NCBI GenBank assembly: GCA_019245995.1
Contig: JAFAQW010000110.1
Span: forward strand, 1-6,866
Direction of reading: 5' to 3'
DNA from: Vulcanimicrobiota bacterium
GTDB taxonomy: Bacteria; Vulcanimicrobiota; Vulcanimicrobiia; Vulcanimicrobiales; Vulcanimicrobiaceae
Length of the DNA: 6,866 nucleotides
A program made the translations under genes and the position numbers. Position 1 is the first letter of the stretch. Each line of letters opens with the position of its first letter. The notes below the pieces were generated by a model that saw only the letters and a program-made list of their open reading frames with translations, ran no database searches and was not told the origin of the DNA. Shown one piece after another: positions 1-6,782 of the stretch.

Positions 1-597
1 GGTTACGTCGTCGTGATCCCATCGTACCGCCTGTATCCCGAAGTTACGGTTCGTGGCGCGGTGAACGATGCGGCCGACGCGCTGGCTTGGACTGTGTCGC
101 ACGTCGCCCGTTACGGTGGGTCGCCGCGACGAATTGTGCTCTTGGGACATTCGGCCGGCGGTTATTTGGCGGCGATTCTCGCCTTCGACCCGACGTACTT
201 GCGCGCCGCCGGTCTACAGCATTTTCCGGCGCGCGGCGTCTTCGAGCTCTCCGCCGACTACTCCAACCGCGATCCCGACCCGGGCGAACCGGCGAACTAC
301 GTCGCGATCGATCACGCAATTTATGGAGAGACTGCTGAAGAGCGCGACGCGAACTCCGTCTATCGCTATCTGCACAGGACGGTGCCGTTTGTAGCCACGT
401 GTGAGTCCATCGATCCGGGGACGCAGTGCATCGATCGCGATCATTTCGTCGCCTTGATGCGCGGACTGAACAGTGCGGTAGAGTCGTTTACGGAGCCGCA
501 CGCCCGGCACGACGACCTACCGTCGCGGGTCGCCGCTCGACGCAACCCACTCAATATGTTGTTCCGGCACTTTGTTCGACGCGTGACGCTACGGTGA
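1..597 (+). CDS. Alpha/beta-hydrolase fold esterase, 5'-truncated by window edge
   Basis: The reading frame is open from base 1 and ends at TGA 595-597, so 198 C-terminal residues are present. Counting base 1 as codon 1, residues 1-14 (GYVVVIPSYRLYPE) match the strand after the oxyanion loop in esterase/lipase-type hydrolases. GHSAGG at 49-54 is the nucleophile elbow with Ser51. The DP in ESIDP makes Asp138 the best candidate acid, and His170 in ARHDDLP the candidate base; this order and spacing fit the family. The HGG oxyanion motif and the first part of the fold would lie left of the window. The family hydrolyses carboxylic esters; the substrate cannot be read here. No export signal can be judged because the N-terminus is missing. 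The GTG at 13 is an internal valine, not a start. The gene converges on the propeller lipoprotein gene and overlaps it by 9 bp. The fold is secure, the substrate is not. Confidence 0.85.
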   Translation, partial: GYVVVIPSYRLYPEVTVRGAVNDAADALAWTVSHVARYGGSPRRIVLLGHSAGGYLAAILAFDPTYLRAAGLQHFPARGVFELSADYSNRDPDPGEPANYVAIDHAIYGETAEERDANSVYRYLHRTVPFVATCESIDPGTQCIDRDHFVALMRGLNSAVESFTEPHARHDDLPSRVAARRNPLNMLFRHFVRRVTLR

Positions 598-1509
598 GAG
601 CGGCGCCGGCGGATTGATTGCGAGGCCGTAGGACGTAGCGGTGCGGCTAATCGTGGTAATACCGCGCAGATCCGGATACGAATAGATGTAGAGCGAATGG
701 CCCGCGCCGTCGGCCACAAAGAGACGCTTTTCGCGTTCGTTGAGCGCCAAGCCGAAAGGATCGACGAACGGGCCTTTGATTTGCTTCGACGGCTGCGTGG
801 CGCCGGGCGGAAAGACGTCGACCGCTCCGGCTCCCTGATCGCAGACGATGATGTCGCCTTTTTTGTCCAAGATCAAGCGGCCGGCGAAGCCCAGGCTGAT
901 GCCCAGGTCTTTGCCCTTCTTGGAATGCGGCTTGAATTTTAATATGCGCCCCGTGCTGCCGTACTCGGTGACGTAGACGTTATTGTCGGCGTCCACTGCA
1001 AGGCCGACCGCGCCTCCGGTTAGCGGAATTGTGAAGTTCGGCTTGAGTTTGCCCGGCGGATATTCGAACACCGCCCCGGAGCCATCCGAATTAAAGTTGC
1101 TCACGTAGAGCGTGCCGTCGTTGCCGACGGCGGGCGTTAGCGGATTCGTGAGATCTTGGGAATACGTACGGCTCGGTTTCGTTGCGCCGGGCGGATACAC
1201 GACGACCGTGGCGTTGTTGACGTTGGCAACGTACAGATTTCCGGCCGCGTCCACCGCTTCGCCGTTCGGCCCAGACACGCCGTCACTGAGCTGACCGACC
1301 AGCTGATGGGGCGCGTTCGCCTGGTAGATCTGGATGAGGTCTTGCCGGCCCGTAGACACGAAGAGCAGCGCAGCGCTCTTCTTCGCAACGGGGATCGTTG
1401 AACGTGTGATGCCGGCACCCGTGGGCAGCGGCGAACCCGAGCATCCTACGACGCAGCAGACAAGCACGCTCGCGCCCATCGCGTTATAAGAATGAAGTCG
1501 CTTGCCCAT
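589..1509 (-). CDS. Lipoprotein with six-bladed NHL/SMP-30-like beta-propeller
   Basis: The gene encodes 306 residues, from ATG at 1507-1509 to TAG at 589-591. The N-terminus has a basic n-region (MGKR), a hydrophobic stretch and a lipobox VVGC with Cys23, so it is predicted to be a lipid-anchored envelope protein. The mature part carries six regular repeats, each with an 'LYVa(D/N)' strand followed by a 'VxVYPPG' strand. The valines of the first strand fall at 51, 94, 136, 180, 222 and 265, a period of 42-44 residues, which is what six propeller blades would give. YPPGATKPS (105), YPPGKLKPN (150) and FPPGATQPS (233) mark blades 2, 3 and 5. Proteins of this kind are usually annotated as NHL-repeat or SMP-30/gluconolactonase-like; a catalytic role is not shown and binding or scaffolding is as likely. 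No clear Shine-Dalgarno precedes the start; ATG codon 11 is an alternative but would lose the basic n-region. It follows the secreted protein gene by 56 bp. Confidence 0.85.
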   Translation of the reverse strand: MGKRLHSYNAMGASVLVCCVVGCSGSPLPTGAGITRSTIPVAKKSAALLFVSTGRQDLIQIYQANAPHQLVGQLSDGVSGPNGEAVDAAGNLYVANVNNATVVVYPPGATKPSRTYSQDLTNPLTPAVGNDGTLYVSNFNSDGSGAVFEYPPGKLKPNFTIPLTGGAVGLAVDADNNVYVTEYGSTGRILKFKPHSKKGKDLGISLGFAGRLILDKKGDIIVCDQGAGAVDVFPPGATQPSKQIKGPFVDPFGLALNEREKRLFVADGAGHSLYIYSYPDLRGITTISRTATSYGLAINPPAPLSP

Positions 1510-1532
1510 CCGCCGGCAGTTCTGCGTACTTA

Positions 1533-1545
1533 GAAAGATTCTTTC
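1533..1545. repeat. 13-bp inverted repeat in the gap before the propeller gene
   Basis: GAAAGA-T-TCTTTC is a perfect 6-bp inverted repeat around one base. It lies 24 bp upstream of the propeller lipoprotein start, inside the 56-bp gap after the secreted protein gene. It is less GC-rich than its surroundings. The one-base spacer argues against an RNA hairpin and suits a dyad-symmetric protein site. No convincing -35/-10 pair was found around it. Its function is unproven and a chance palindrome is possible. Confidence 0.3.
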
Positions 1546-1565
1546 GAGCTTCCTCGGCTTGCGCG

Positions 1566-2399
1566 TCAGTTAGGCGCAGGAACACGCGTCGTTTCGGCCG
1601 GGCCTTGGTATTCGATCGTACCATCCGTTTGAATAAGGTAGAGTTGACCGCGGGCATTGACGTATTCCGGAACGCGCGGCTTGCGAGACAGCACCAGGAA
1701 GACGTCGGAATCTTGCGGATGAGGATCGATCACCTCGCGCATCCAGACAGAAACAAGATGCGCACCGGGGCGCGGATAGGTAAACGAAGTCCTTGTAAGC
1801 ATGTTTCTATGCATACGATGCGCCTCCACGATCTGCGCGCCGTCGGCGGAAATCGTAAAGCGTTCATCGCCGCCGGCCGGCCCAGTCGTGTCGTCGCTGT
1901 GAGCCGGATACAAGTAAACGTACAACGTTCCGTCGCCGCGGGGTAGAACCGCCACGTTGTAGTGATAACCCGGGGCGAAACTGAATGCCGCTTCAGCCGT
2001 TCGGATCGCGTGCGCCGCGGCTACGAGGAATCCGGTGTCGTTTCGGGGTGGAGTCAAGCGTCCCGCCGTGAAATGCACGCCGTCAGCGCTTTGCGCCTCC
2101 AAAACGGTGATAAACGCCTTTCCGGTCGAATCGAGGGCACCGAAATCCACCACCCAGCCGGGTGACGTGCGGAACGCGATATAGAAGCCGAGGCCGCCCG
2201 TATCGTTGCCGGCAACTGCGCGCGCGGCATCCGTGCCATGCCATGCGGCCTGATCGTAGTCGTAAAGCGCGCGGCCGCGTTCCGTAATGGTGGCCAGCTC
2301 TTGCGCGCTTGCCGGCGGCTCCAGCGGCGCCGGCGACGGGACCTGCGCGATCGCAAGTAGCGGCAGAAGCGCGAGAACGGCAAAGGCGACGATTTTCAT
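1566..2399 (-). CDS. Secreted/periplasmic protein of unknown function
   Basis: The gene encodes 277 residues, from ATG at 2397-2399 to TGA at 1566-1568. Residues 1-18 are a classical signal peptide: MK, a run of hydrophobic residues, then AIA before Gln19 as a type I signal peptidase site. A short Pro/Ala-rich linker (about 20-32) leads into a folded domain of alternating strands and polar turns with no further membrane segment. Stretches that look conserved are RGRALYDYDQAAWHGTD (41-57), YNVAVLPRGDGTLYVYLYPA (147-166), GGDERFTISADG (176-187) and DSDVFLVLSRKP (230-241). I recall similar uncharacterised exported proteins in Proteobacteria and Acidobacteriota, but I cannot name a domain. Histidines cluster near 194-197 (HRMH); metal binding would be speculation. 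It starts 19 bp after the MFS stop, so co-transcription is likely, and it may act in the periplasm with that pump. No good ribosome binding site is seen. Confidence 0.8.
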   Translation of the reverse strand: MKIVAFAVLALLPLLAIAQVPSPAPLEPPASAQELATITERGRALYDYDQAAWHGTDAARAVAGNDTGGLGFYIAFRTSPGWVVDFGALDSTGKAFITVLEAQSADGVHFTAGRLTPPRNDTGFLVAAAHAIRTAEAAFSFAPGYHYNVAVLPRGDGTLYVYLYPAHSDDTTGPAGGDERFTISADGAQIVEAHRMHRNMLTRTSFTYPRPGAHLVSVWMREVIDPHPQDSDVFLVLSRKPRVPEYVNARGQLYLIQTDGTIEYQGPAETTRVPAPN

Positions 2400-2418
2400 T
2401 ATCGGTGCATCGTGGTAT

Positions 2419-4020
2419 TCAACTCCGGCTCAGTTTTATGCTGCGCAGTTGCGTGAATGCCAAAAACGCCGAAATCCACGCCAGTGCTGCGGCAACGAAC
2501 ATCGCGTGCCGGAAACCCGACAAGAACGAGTCCCTCGCTAGGCGTCGGACCGTCGGGCGTAACGGCGGTGCGATTCCACGCTCCGACATGCGCCCGCTCA
2601 GGAGGGACTGCCCTTCGAGCGCGCGTCGTACGGTTGTGGGAAGAGTGTGGTCGGCTCGGCGCACGGCGTTCTGTGCCGATGCGACGATCACGATGCCCAG
2701 GATCGCGATCGCCAGAACGCCCGCCACGCGCGAGATCGCGTTGTTCACGCCTGAGGCAGTTCCCGCGTGTTCCGATGGTGCCGAGTTCATCACGGTCGTG
2801 GTCAGCGGCGCGACGAATGTGGACGTCCCGATTCCGAAGAGCACTACGGCAGGAAAGAACGTGGTCCAATAACTGCCGCCGACACCCGTTAGCGCGAACG
2901 CCACGAACCCGCAGCCTGCGATAAAGGCACCCACGGTGAGGGGGATGCGGGCGCCGACGCGCGCTACCAAACCCCCCGCCCAGCGCGACGAGGCGAACAT
3001 CAGAGCGATCATCGGCAGCAGTGCCGCCCCGGCGCCAAACGGGGTGTAGTGCTGCACGTTGATCAGGTTGAACGGAATGTAGAAGAGCGCGCCTCCGAGC
3101 CCGGCGTAGAGCAGCAGCGTGTAGAGATTGGCAACCGCAAAGTCCTTGGACTTGAATATGGCGAGCGGCACCATCGCGTTCGCGCTGCGGCGCTCAACGA
3201 GTAGGAAAATCGCCGCAAGCGCGAGCCCGATCGCCAATGCGAGATAGGCGGAGGAACTTGGCGGCGGCTGTAGGCCGATCAGGCCATAGGTCAGGGCGCC
3301 GAGCGCTGCGGTGGCCAGCGCGGCGCCGGTCCAGTCGAGGCGTGCCGGCAGTCCTGCGTCGCGGCTTTCCGGCACGTGACGCAGCGCGATGAGCACGACC
3401 GCGATGGCGACCGGGACGTTGATGAAAAAGATGAGACGCCATGAGAGAGATTGCACGAACCAGCCGCCCAGCAAGGGCCCGACCGCCATCGTTGCGGCGA
3501 GGAATCCAGACCACGTTCCAATGGCCGCGCCGCGACGGCGTTCGTCGAAGGACGCCGTGATGAGAGCGAGGCTTTCGGGAACGAGCAGCGCACCGCCGAT
3601 CCCTTGAATGCAACGCACCGCGATCAGCTGCGCGCTGGTCTGCGCGAGTCCACACGCGAGCGACGCCGCCGCAAAGATGCTGACGCCGACCACGAACATT
3701 CTTCGGCGTCCCAGATGGTCGCCCAGCGACCCACCGACGAGAATCAGCGCAGAAAGAAAGAGCGCGTAGCCTTCGACGTTCCATTGAAAGGCCGCGGCGC
3801 TTGCGTGCAGCTCACGTTGCAAGACCGGGAGCGCGACGTTGACCGCCGTGCCGTCGATCCCGGGCATCGCGGAGCCCAGGATCGCCGCCGCGAGAACCCA
3901 CGTGCCCTGGCTTAACGCCCCAGGGGCCGCGGGCGTCCGGTGGATGGGTCGATCGTCGCAAGGTAATCGGACCAGCACGCTGGAGGCCCCGAGTTCTGCA
4001 AGAGTAGGGGTGCCCCCCAT
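2419..4020 (-). CDS. MFS drug/metabolite exporter, DHA2 (EmrB/QacA-like) family, 14 TM
   Basis: The gene encodes 533 residues, from ATG at 4018-4020 to TGA at 2419-2421. This is an inner-membrane proton-driven exporter by family. TM1 carries the DHA2 signature DGTAVNVALP (56-65). Motif A, GGSLGDHLGRRR, is at 96-107 in the TM2-3 loop. The antiporter motif C, GFLAATMAVGPLLGG, is at 172-186 in TM5. WRLIFFINVP (194-203) is typical of 14-helix members. Further helices follow to about 447; a hydrophilic loop of about 50 residues (451-500) then precedes the last helix (503-523). Length fits the family. Substrates cannot be predicted. About 37 residues precede TM1; they lack similarity I recognise and use codons unusual for this window (TTA twice, CCT three times, ACT, CTT), so the true start may be later, for example GTG 3976-3978. 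No Shine-Dalgarno is evident at either. A palindrome cluster lies directly upstream. Confidence 0.93.
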   Translation of the reverse strand: MGGTPTLAELGASSVLVRLPCDDRPIHRTPAAPGALSQGTWVLAAAILGSAMPGIDGTAVNVALPVLQRELHASAAAFQWNVEGYALFLSALILVGGSLGDHLGRRRMFVVGVSIFAAASLACGLAQTSAQLIAVRCIQGIGGALLVPESLALITASFDERRRGAAIGTWSGFLAATMAVGPLLGGWFVQSLSWRLIFFINVPVAIAVVLIALRHVPESRDAGLPARLDWTGAALATAALGALTYGLIGLQPPPSSSAYLALAIGLALAAIFLLVERRSANAMVPLAIFKSKDFAVANLYTLLLYAGLGGALFYIPFNLINVQHYTPFGAGAALLPMIALMFASSRWAGGLVARVGARIPLTVGAFIAGCGFVAFALTGVGGSYWTTFFPAVVLFGIGTSTFVAPLTTTVMNSAPSEHAGTASGVNNAISRVAGVLAIAILGIVIVASAQNAVRRADHTLPTTVRRALEGQSLLSGRMSERGIAPPLRPTVRRLARDSFLSGFRHAMFVAAALAWISAFLAFTQLRSIKLSRS

Positions 4021-4028
4021 GTCGTAAT

Positions 4029-4048
4029 CGCGGTTAGGCTAACACGCG
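4029..4048. promoter_or_regulatory. Imperfect 20-bp inverted repeat, candidate operator for the MFS gene
   Basis: On the plus strand the arms are CGCG-GTTAG and CTAAC-A-CGCG around a single central G: nine complementary pairs with one bulged A. The core GTTAG-G-CTAAC (4033-4043) is a perfect 11-bp dyad. It ends 8 bp before the MFS start codon, where a bound repressor would block transcription or initiation. The one-base centre favours a DNA operator over an RNA hairpin. It is separated by one base from the 26-bp palindrome. The regulator that binds it is unknown. Confidence 0.4.
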
Positions 4049-4049
4049 T

Positions 4050-4075
4050 TACGGCGACCACTAGTGGTCGCCGTA
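4050..4075. promoter_or_regulatory. Perfect 26-bp palindrome: terminator hairpin or operator
   Basis: The half-site TACGGCGACCACT is followed immediately by its exact reverse complement, with ACTAGT at the centre. It begins 7 bp after the regulator's stop codon and ends 29 bp before the MFS start. As RNA it would form an 11-bp GC-rich stem with a CUAG tetraloop, which suits a terminator of the regulator transcript. No U tract follows on the minus strand (the next bases are ACGCGTGTTAG), so it is not a canonical intrinsic terminator. As DNA it could be a dimeric repressor site controlling the exporter. Both roles are possible together. Confidence 0.55.
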
Positions 4076-4082
4076 GCCGCGT

Positions 4083-6782
4083 CTAGGCAGTGTGGCGACG
4101 ATCGCCGGGTGGGCCTTGATTTGACGTAAGCGCCGAGTTCAACGCGACGCGCGAGGAAACGCCGAGTTTGCGATAGACGGACGAAAGATGTTTCTCCACC
4201 GTCTTGAGCGAGATCGAAAGCGTGTGCGCGATTTCGTGGTTGGACTTGCCCTTCGCAGCGAGTAGCGCAATTTCGCGCTCACGTTCCGAGATGATGCCGG
4301 CGCCCTTGCCCTCGAGGCGACGGATTTCGTGAATGGCACCGCACCGTCGATAGATAGCATAGCCGCCCGCCTCGTCGCCCAAAATTTCGAGCGCTTGCGC
4401 CTCTAACAGCGGAGCTCCTAGGCGACGGAAGCCGTCGGCAGCGCGGCGAGCAGCACGGGCCGCGTCTTCATCGCGGCCCTCGCCGCGAAGTTCCATGGCG
4501 GCGAAAAGGGGCAGCGCCGCGCGTTCGAGCGTGTCGTCGCGGCCCTCCGCTGCACGTGTCAGATGTGCCCGGGCGCGTGTTCGGTCCTCGGCGGTCCCGT
4601 AGCGCCCAACCGCGAGCAGCGTCAATGCACTGCCGCGCAGCACCTCGCAGTCCGGAATCAATCGGTGAAGGAGCATCGCAGCTTCGGCGGCGCGTCCCTG
4701 GCGCGCGAGCACTTCGGCGAAGCCCGCGCCGCATTCGGGCTCGAGGCGGATAGACGTCAAATCGACCTCGCCGAACCATCGATCGATCAACTCTTCGTCG
4801 TCAAGATAGGCGCCGATCAACAAGGCCCATCCGGCCGCCAAAGTCGCGTTGACGCGATGTTCCGACGAGCCGGAAACCAAGTTGATCGCGGAACGGGCGT
4901 GGTGGAGCTCGCCGCGCAGAAGATGATAGAACGCCGCGAGGCCGTGGCAGCTCTCCTCGCCTGACGCATCGCGAGAATCGCGCGAGACGCGCAGCCCGAG
5001 GTCCAGATGCTCCAGTGCCTCCTCGTGGCGCCCGAAGGAAAGATAACACGTCGTGCCGTTGACGTGGGATGCAAGAATCAATCGCGACGACTGTGTCGCT
5101 TGCGCGGCAGCAAGCCACGCCGCATGTTCTTTGCGGAAACCTTCGAGGTCGGCCACGGTCATGGCATTCCAAGCTGCAACGTTATGAAAACGCGTCTTGA
5201 TCTCCGGAATGGCCAATGCGCGCTCATCGATTCGGGCCAAGTGCTCCGCGGAGCGCGTCGGAAAACCGAACGTCGCGGCTAGCCATGCCAGTCCGAGATG
5301 CGTCCGGCTGTAAGCCAAATACTGATCGGGATGGAGCCGTTCGAGCATTTTTTCCAAGGGCGCCGTTGGCTCCGGTAATCCGGCATGATAGGCGATGATG
5401 GCCGCTTGCGTTAGACAGTGGGCTTCGCGCTCGACGTCGCCCGCCTCTCGATACGATTCGCCCGCCGCCAAGAGCGATACGCCGGCATCTTGCTGTAGCG
5501 TCAGGGCGACCTGGCGTTCCCCGATCTTTTCGAGAATGTTTGCGCGGAGCATCGGCCCGAGATCCGGCGCATCCAACGCCCGCCGGTAAAACGCAATGGC
5601 ATCTTCATGGGCGTGAATGGCCGTTGCGGCGTCGCCTGCCGCTTCGTTGTAGCGGGCGGCACGCCGCGCATCGCCCGCGGCCCACCAATGATATGCAAGC
5701 GCTTCCACGAAGCGCTTTTCAGCCGGTTCATGCTCGAGCGCGAGCGCGATCGCTCGGTGGCGCGGCTGTACTTCGGCGTTTAAATACGTCTCGTACAGCG
5801 CTTGCCGCGTCAGGGCGTGGCGAAAGCGAAAGACGCCGGCCGCCGGCTCTTCGATAAACTGTAAGTCGCGCGCGCGCCGCAGCGCTTCAAGAATGTTCTC
5901 GCGAGAAGCGTCCAAGGTCGCCGAAAGCAGTTCGATGTTGAAGGTGCGGCCGATCACCGCCGCCTGCGTGATGACGCGGCGGTCGTCTTTGGAAAGGCGC
6001 TGCAGCCGCTCAAGCAGCATTGCGCGCAGCGTCGTGGGCAGCTCGGTGTCGAGGGCCGATTCCCCCGCGACTCGCCGCCGCTCGACGGCACTCTTGAGCA
6101 ACTCCTCGGTGAAGAACGGGTTGCCTTCGCCCGAAACTACGATGGAACGGGAATCGCGTTCGCTCAACGCGATGCCGGAGAGCGCTTCATCTATGAAGGT
6201 GCGCAGCTCCAGGCCTCGCAGCGGCGCGAGGTCGATGCGGCCCGCGCCCGCCTTGCGCGTGATTTTTCCGAGTGTCGCCAGCGTGGCGTGCTCGGCGGGA
6301 AGCTCGTCGGTTCTCAGCGACACGAGCAACAGCACGCGGATTCGCTCTAACCGCTCCGCGAAATACGCGAGAAACTCGAGCGTTGCGACGTCGGCCCAAT
6401 GTACGTCCTCGATTGCGACGACCAGACCCGTGCGTGTCGCAACGGCGGCGAAGCGATTCGCGATCGCTTCGAACTGTTCTTCGCGCGTTGCAGCGGCGGC
6501 GAGATCGAAGGGCTTGCGCTCGATCTGGAACAGCGCCTCGAGGATCGGCCCCAGCGGACGGGCGCCGAACTCGAGGCAGTTGCCGCGACCGACGCGCCAG
6601 CGCGAATAGGCTAGGGAGTTACAGAACTCCGCGATCAGGCGAGACTTCCCGATCCCGGCATCGCCCGAAACAAAAATCAGCGCACCGCGTGAGGATGCGA
6701 CGTCGAGGCGCCGTTGTCGCAGATACGCGAGTTCCTCGTGCCGGCCGACAAATGACCGGCAGAGAACCGGGCGGGCAATCAC
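4083..6782 (-). CDS. LAL-type transcriptional regulator: AAA/NACHT-like ATPase with LuxR helix-turn-helix
   Basis: The gene encodes 899 residues, from GTG at 6780-6782 to TAG at 4083-4085; the length is typical of large ATP-binding LuxR (MalT-like) regulators. FVGRHEEL at 11-18 opens the ATPase domain. Walker A is GDAGIGKS (40-47), Walker B is LVVAIEDVHWAD (120-131), SLRTDE (155-160) is a sensor-like strand and GEGNPFFTEELL (218-229) is a conserved LAL block. A long Ala/Leu/Arg-rich helical middle (roughly 330-820) looks like degenerate TPR repeats, probably the ligand or partner-sensing part. The C-terminus, ISEREREIALLAAKGKSNHE onward (831 to about 885), is a LuxR/GerE DNA-binding domain with recognition helix SLKTVEKHL (858-866). 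It is cytoplasmic. The start is placed about ten residues before FVGR, as usual. An AGGAG lies 16 nt upstream, too far for normal use, and the GTG overlaps the TGA of an upstream open frame. The adjacent exporter gene is a plausible target. Confidence 0.93.
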   Translation of the reverse strand: MIARPVLCRSFVGRHEELAYLRQRRLDVASSRGALIFVSGDAGIGKSRLIAEFCNSLAYSRWRVGRGNCLEFGARPLGPILEALFQIERKPFDLAAAATREEQFEAIANRFAAVATRTGLVVAIEDVHWADVATLEFLAYFAERLERIRVLLLVSLRTDELPAEHATLATLGKITRKAGAGRIDLAPLRGLELRTFIDEALSGIALSERDSRSIVVSGEGNPFFTEELLKSAVERRRVAGESALDTELPTTLRAMLLERLQRLSKDDRRVITQAAVIGRTFNIELLSATLDASRENILEALRRARDLQFIEEPAAGVFRFRHALTRQALYETYLNAEVQPRHRAIALALEHEPAEKRFVEALAYHWWAAGDARRAARYNEAAGDAATAIHAHEDAIAFYRRALDAPDLGPMLRANILEKIGERQVALTLQQDAGVSLLAAGESYREAGDVEREAHCLTQAAIIAYHAGLPEPTAPLEKMLERLHPDQYLAYSRTHLGLAWLAATFGFPTRSAEHLARIDERALAIPEIKTRFHNVAAWNAMTVADLEGFRKEHAAWLAAAQATQSSRLILASHVNGTTCYLSFGRHEEALEHLDLGLRVSRDSRDASGEESCHGLAAFYHLLRGELHHARSAINLVSGSSEHRVNATLAAGWALLIGAYLDDEELIDRWFGEVDLTSIRLEPECGAGFAEVLARQGRAAEAAMLLHRLIPDCEVLRGSALTLLAVGRYGTAEDRTRARAHLTRAAEGRDDTLERAALPLFAAMELRGEGRDEDAARAARRAADGFRRLGAPLLEAQALEILGDEAGGYAIYRRCGAIHEIRRLEGKGAGIISEREREIALLAAKGKSNHEIAHTLSISLKTVEKHLSSVYRKLGVSSRVALNSALTSNQGPPGDRRHTA

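Noticed and set aside
194..197. Idea that the HRMH residues of the secreted protein (residues 194-197) form a metal site
   Set aside because: Two histidines in a short stretch with no matching family motif are not evidence of metal binding. The span given is in residues of that protein, not window bases.
589..631. CTACGG...CCGTAG pairing as a bidirectional terminator between the convergent genes
   Set aside because: The arms are only 6 bp with a 31-nt gap and no T tract on either strand.
2309..3915. Several plus-strand open frames opposite the MFS gene and the secreted protein gene
   Set aside because: They are arginine/proline-rich mirror frames of well-supported genes, with no plausible start signals or motifs.
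5893..6609. Plus-strand open frame of 238 codons opposite the ATPase domain of the regulator
   Set aside because: It is antisense to a gene with clear Walker motifs, is rich in Ser/Arg, shows no recognisable domain, and long antisense frames are expected in GC-rich coding sequence.
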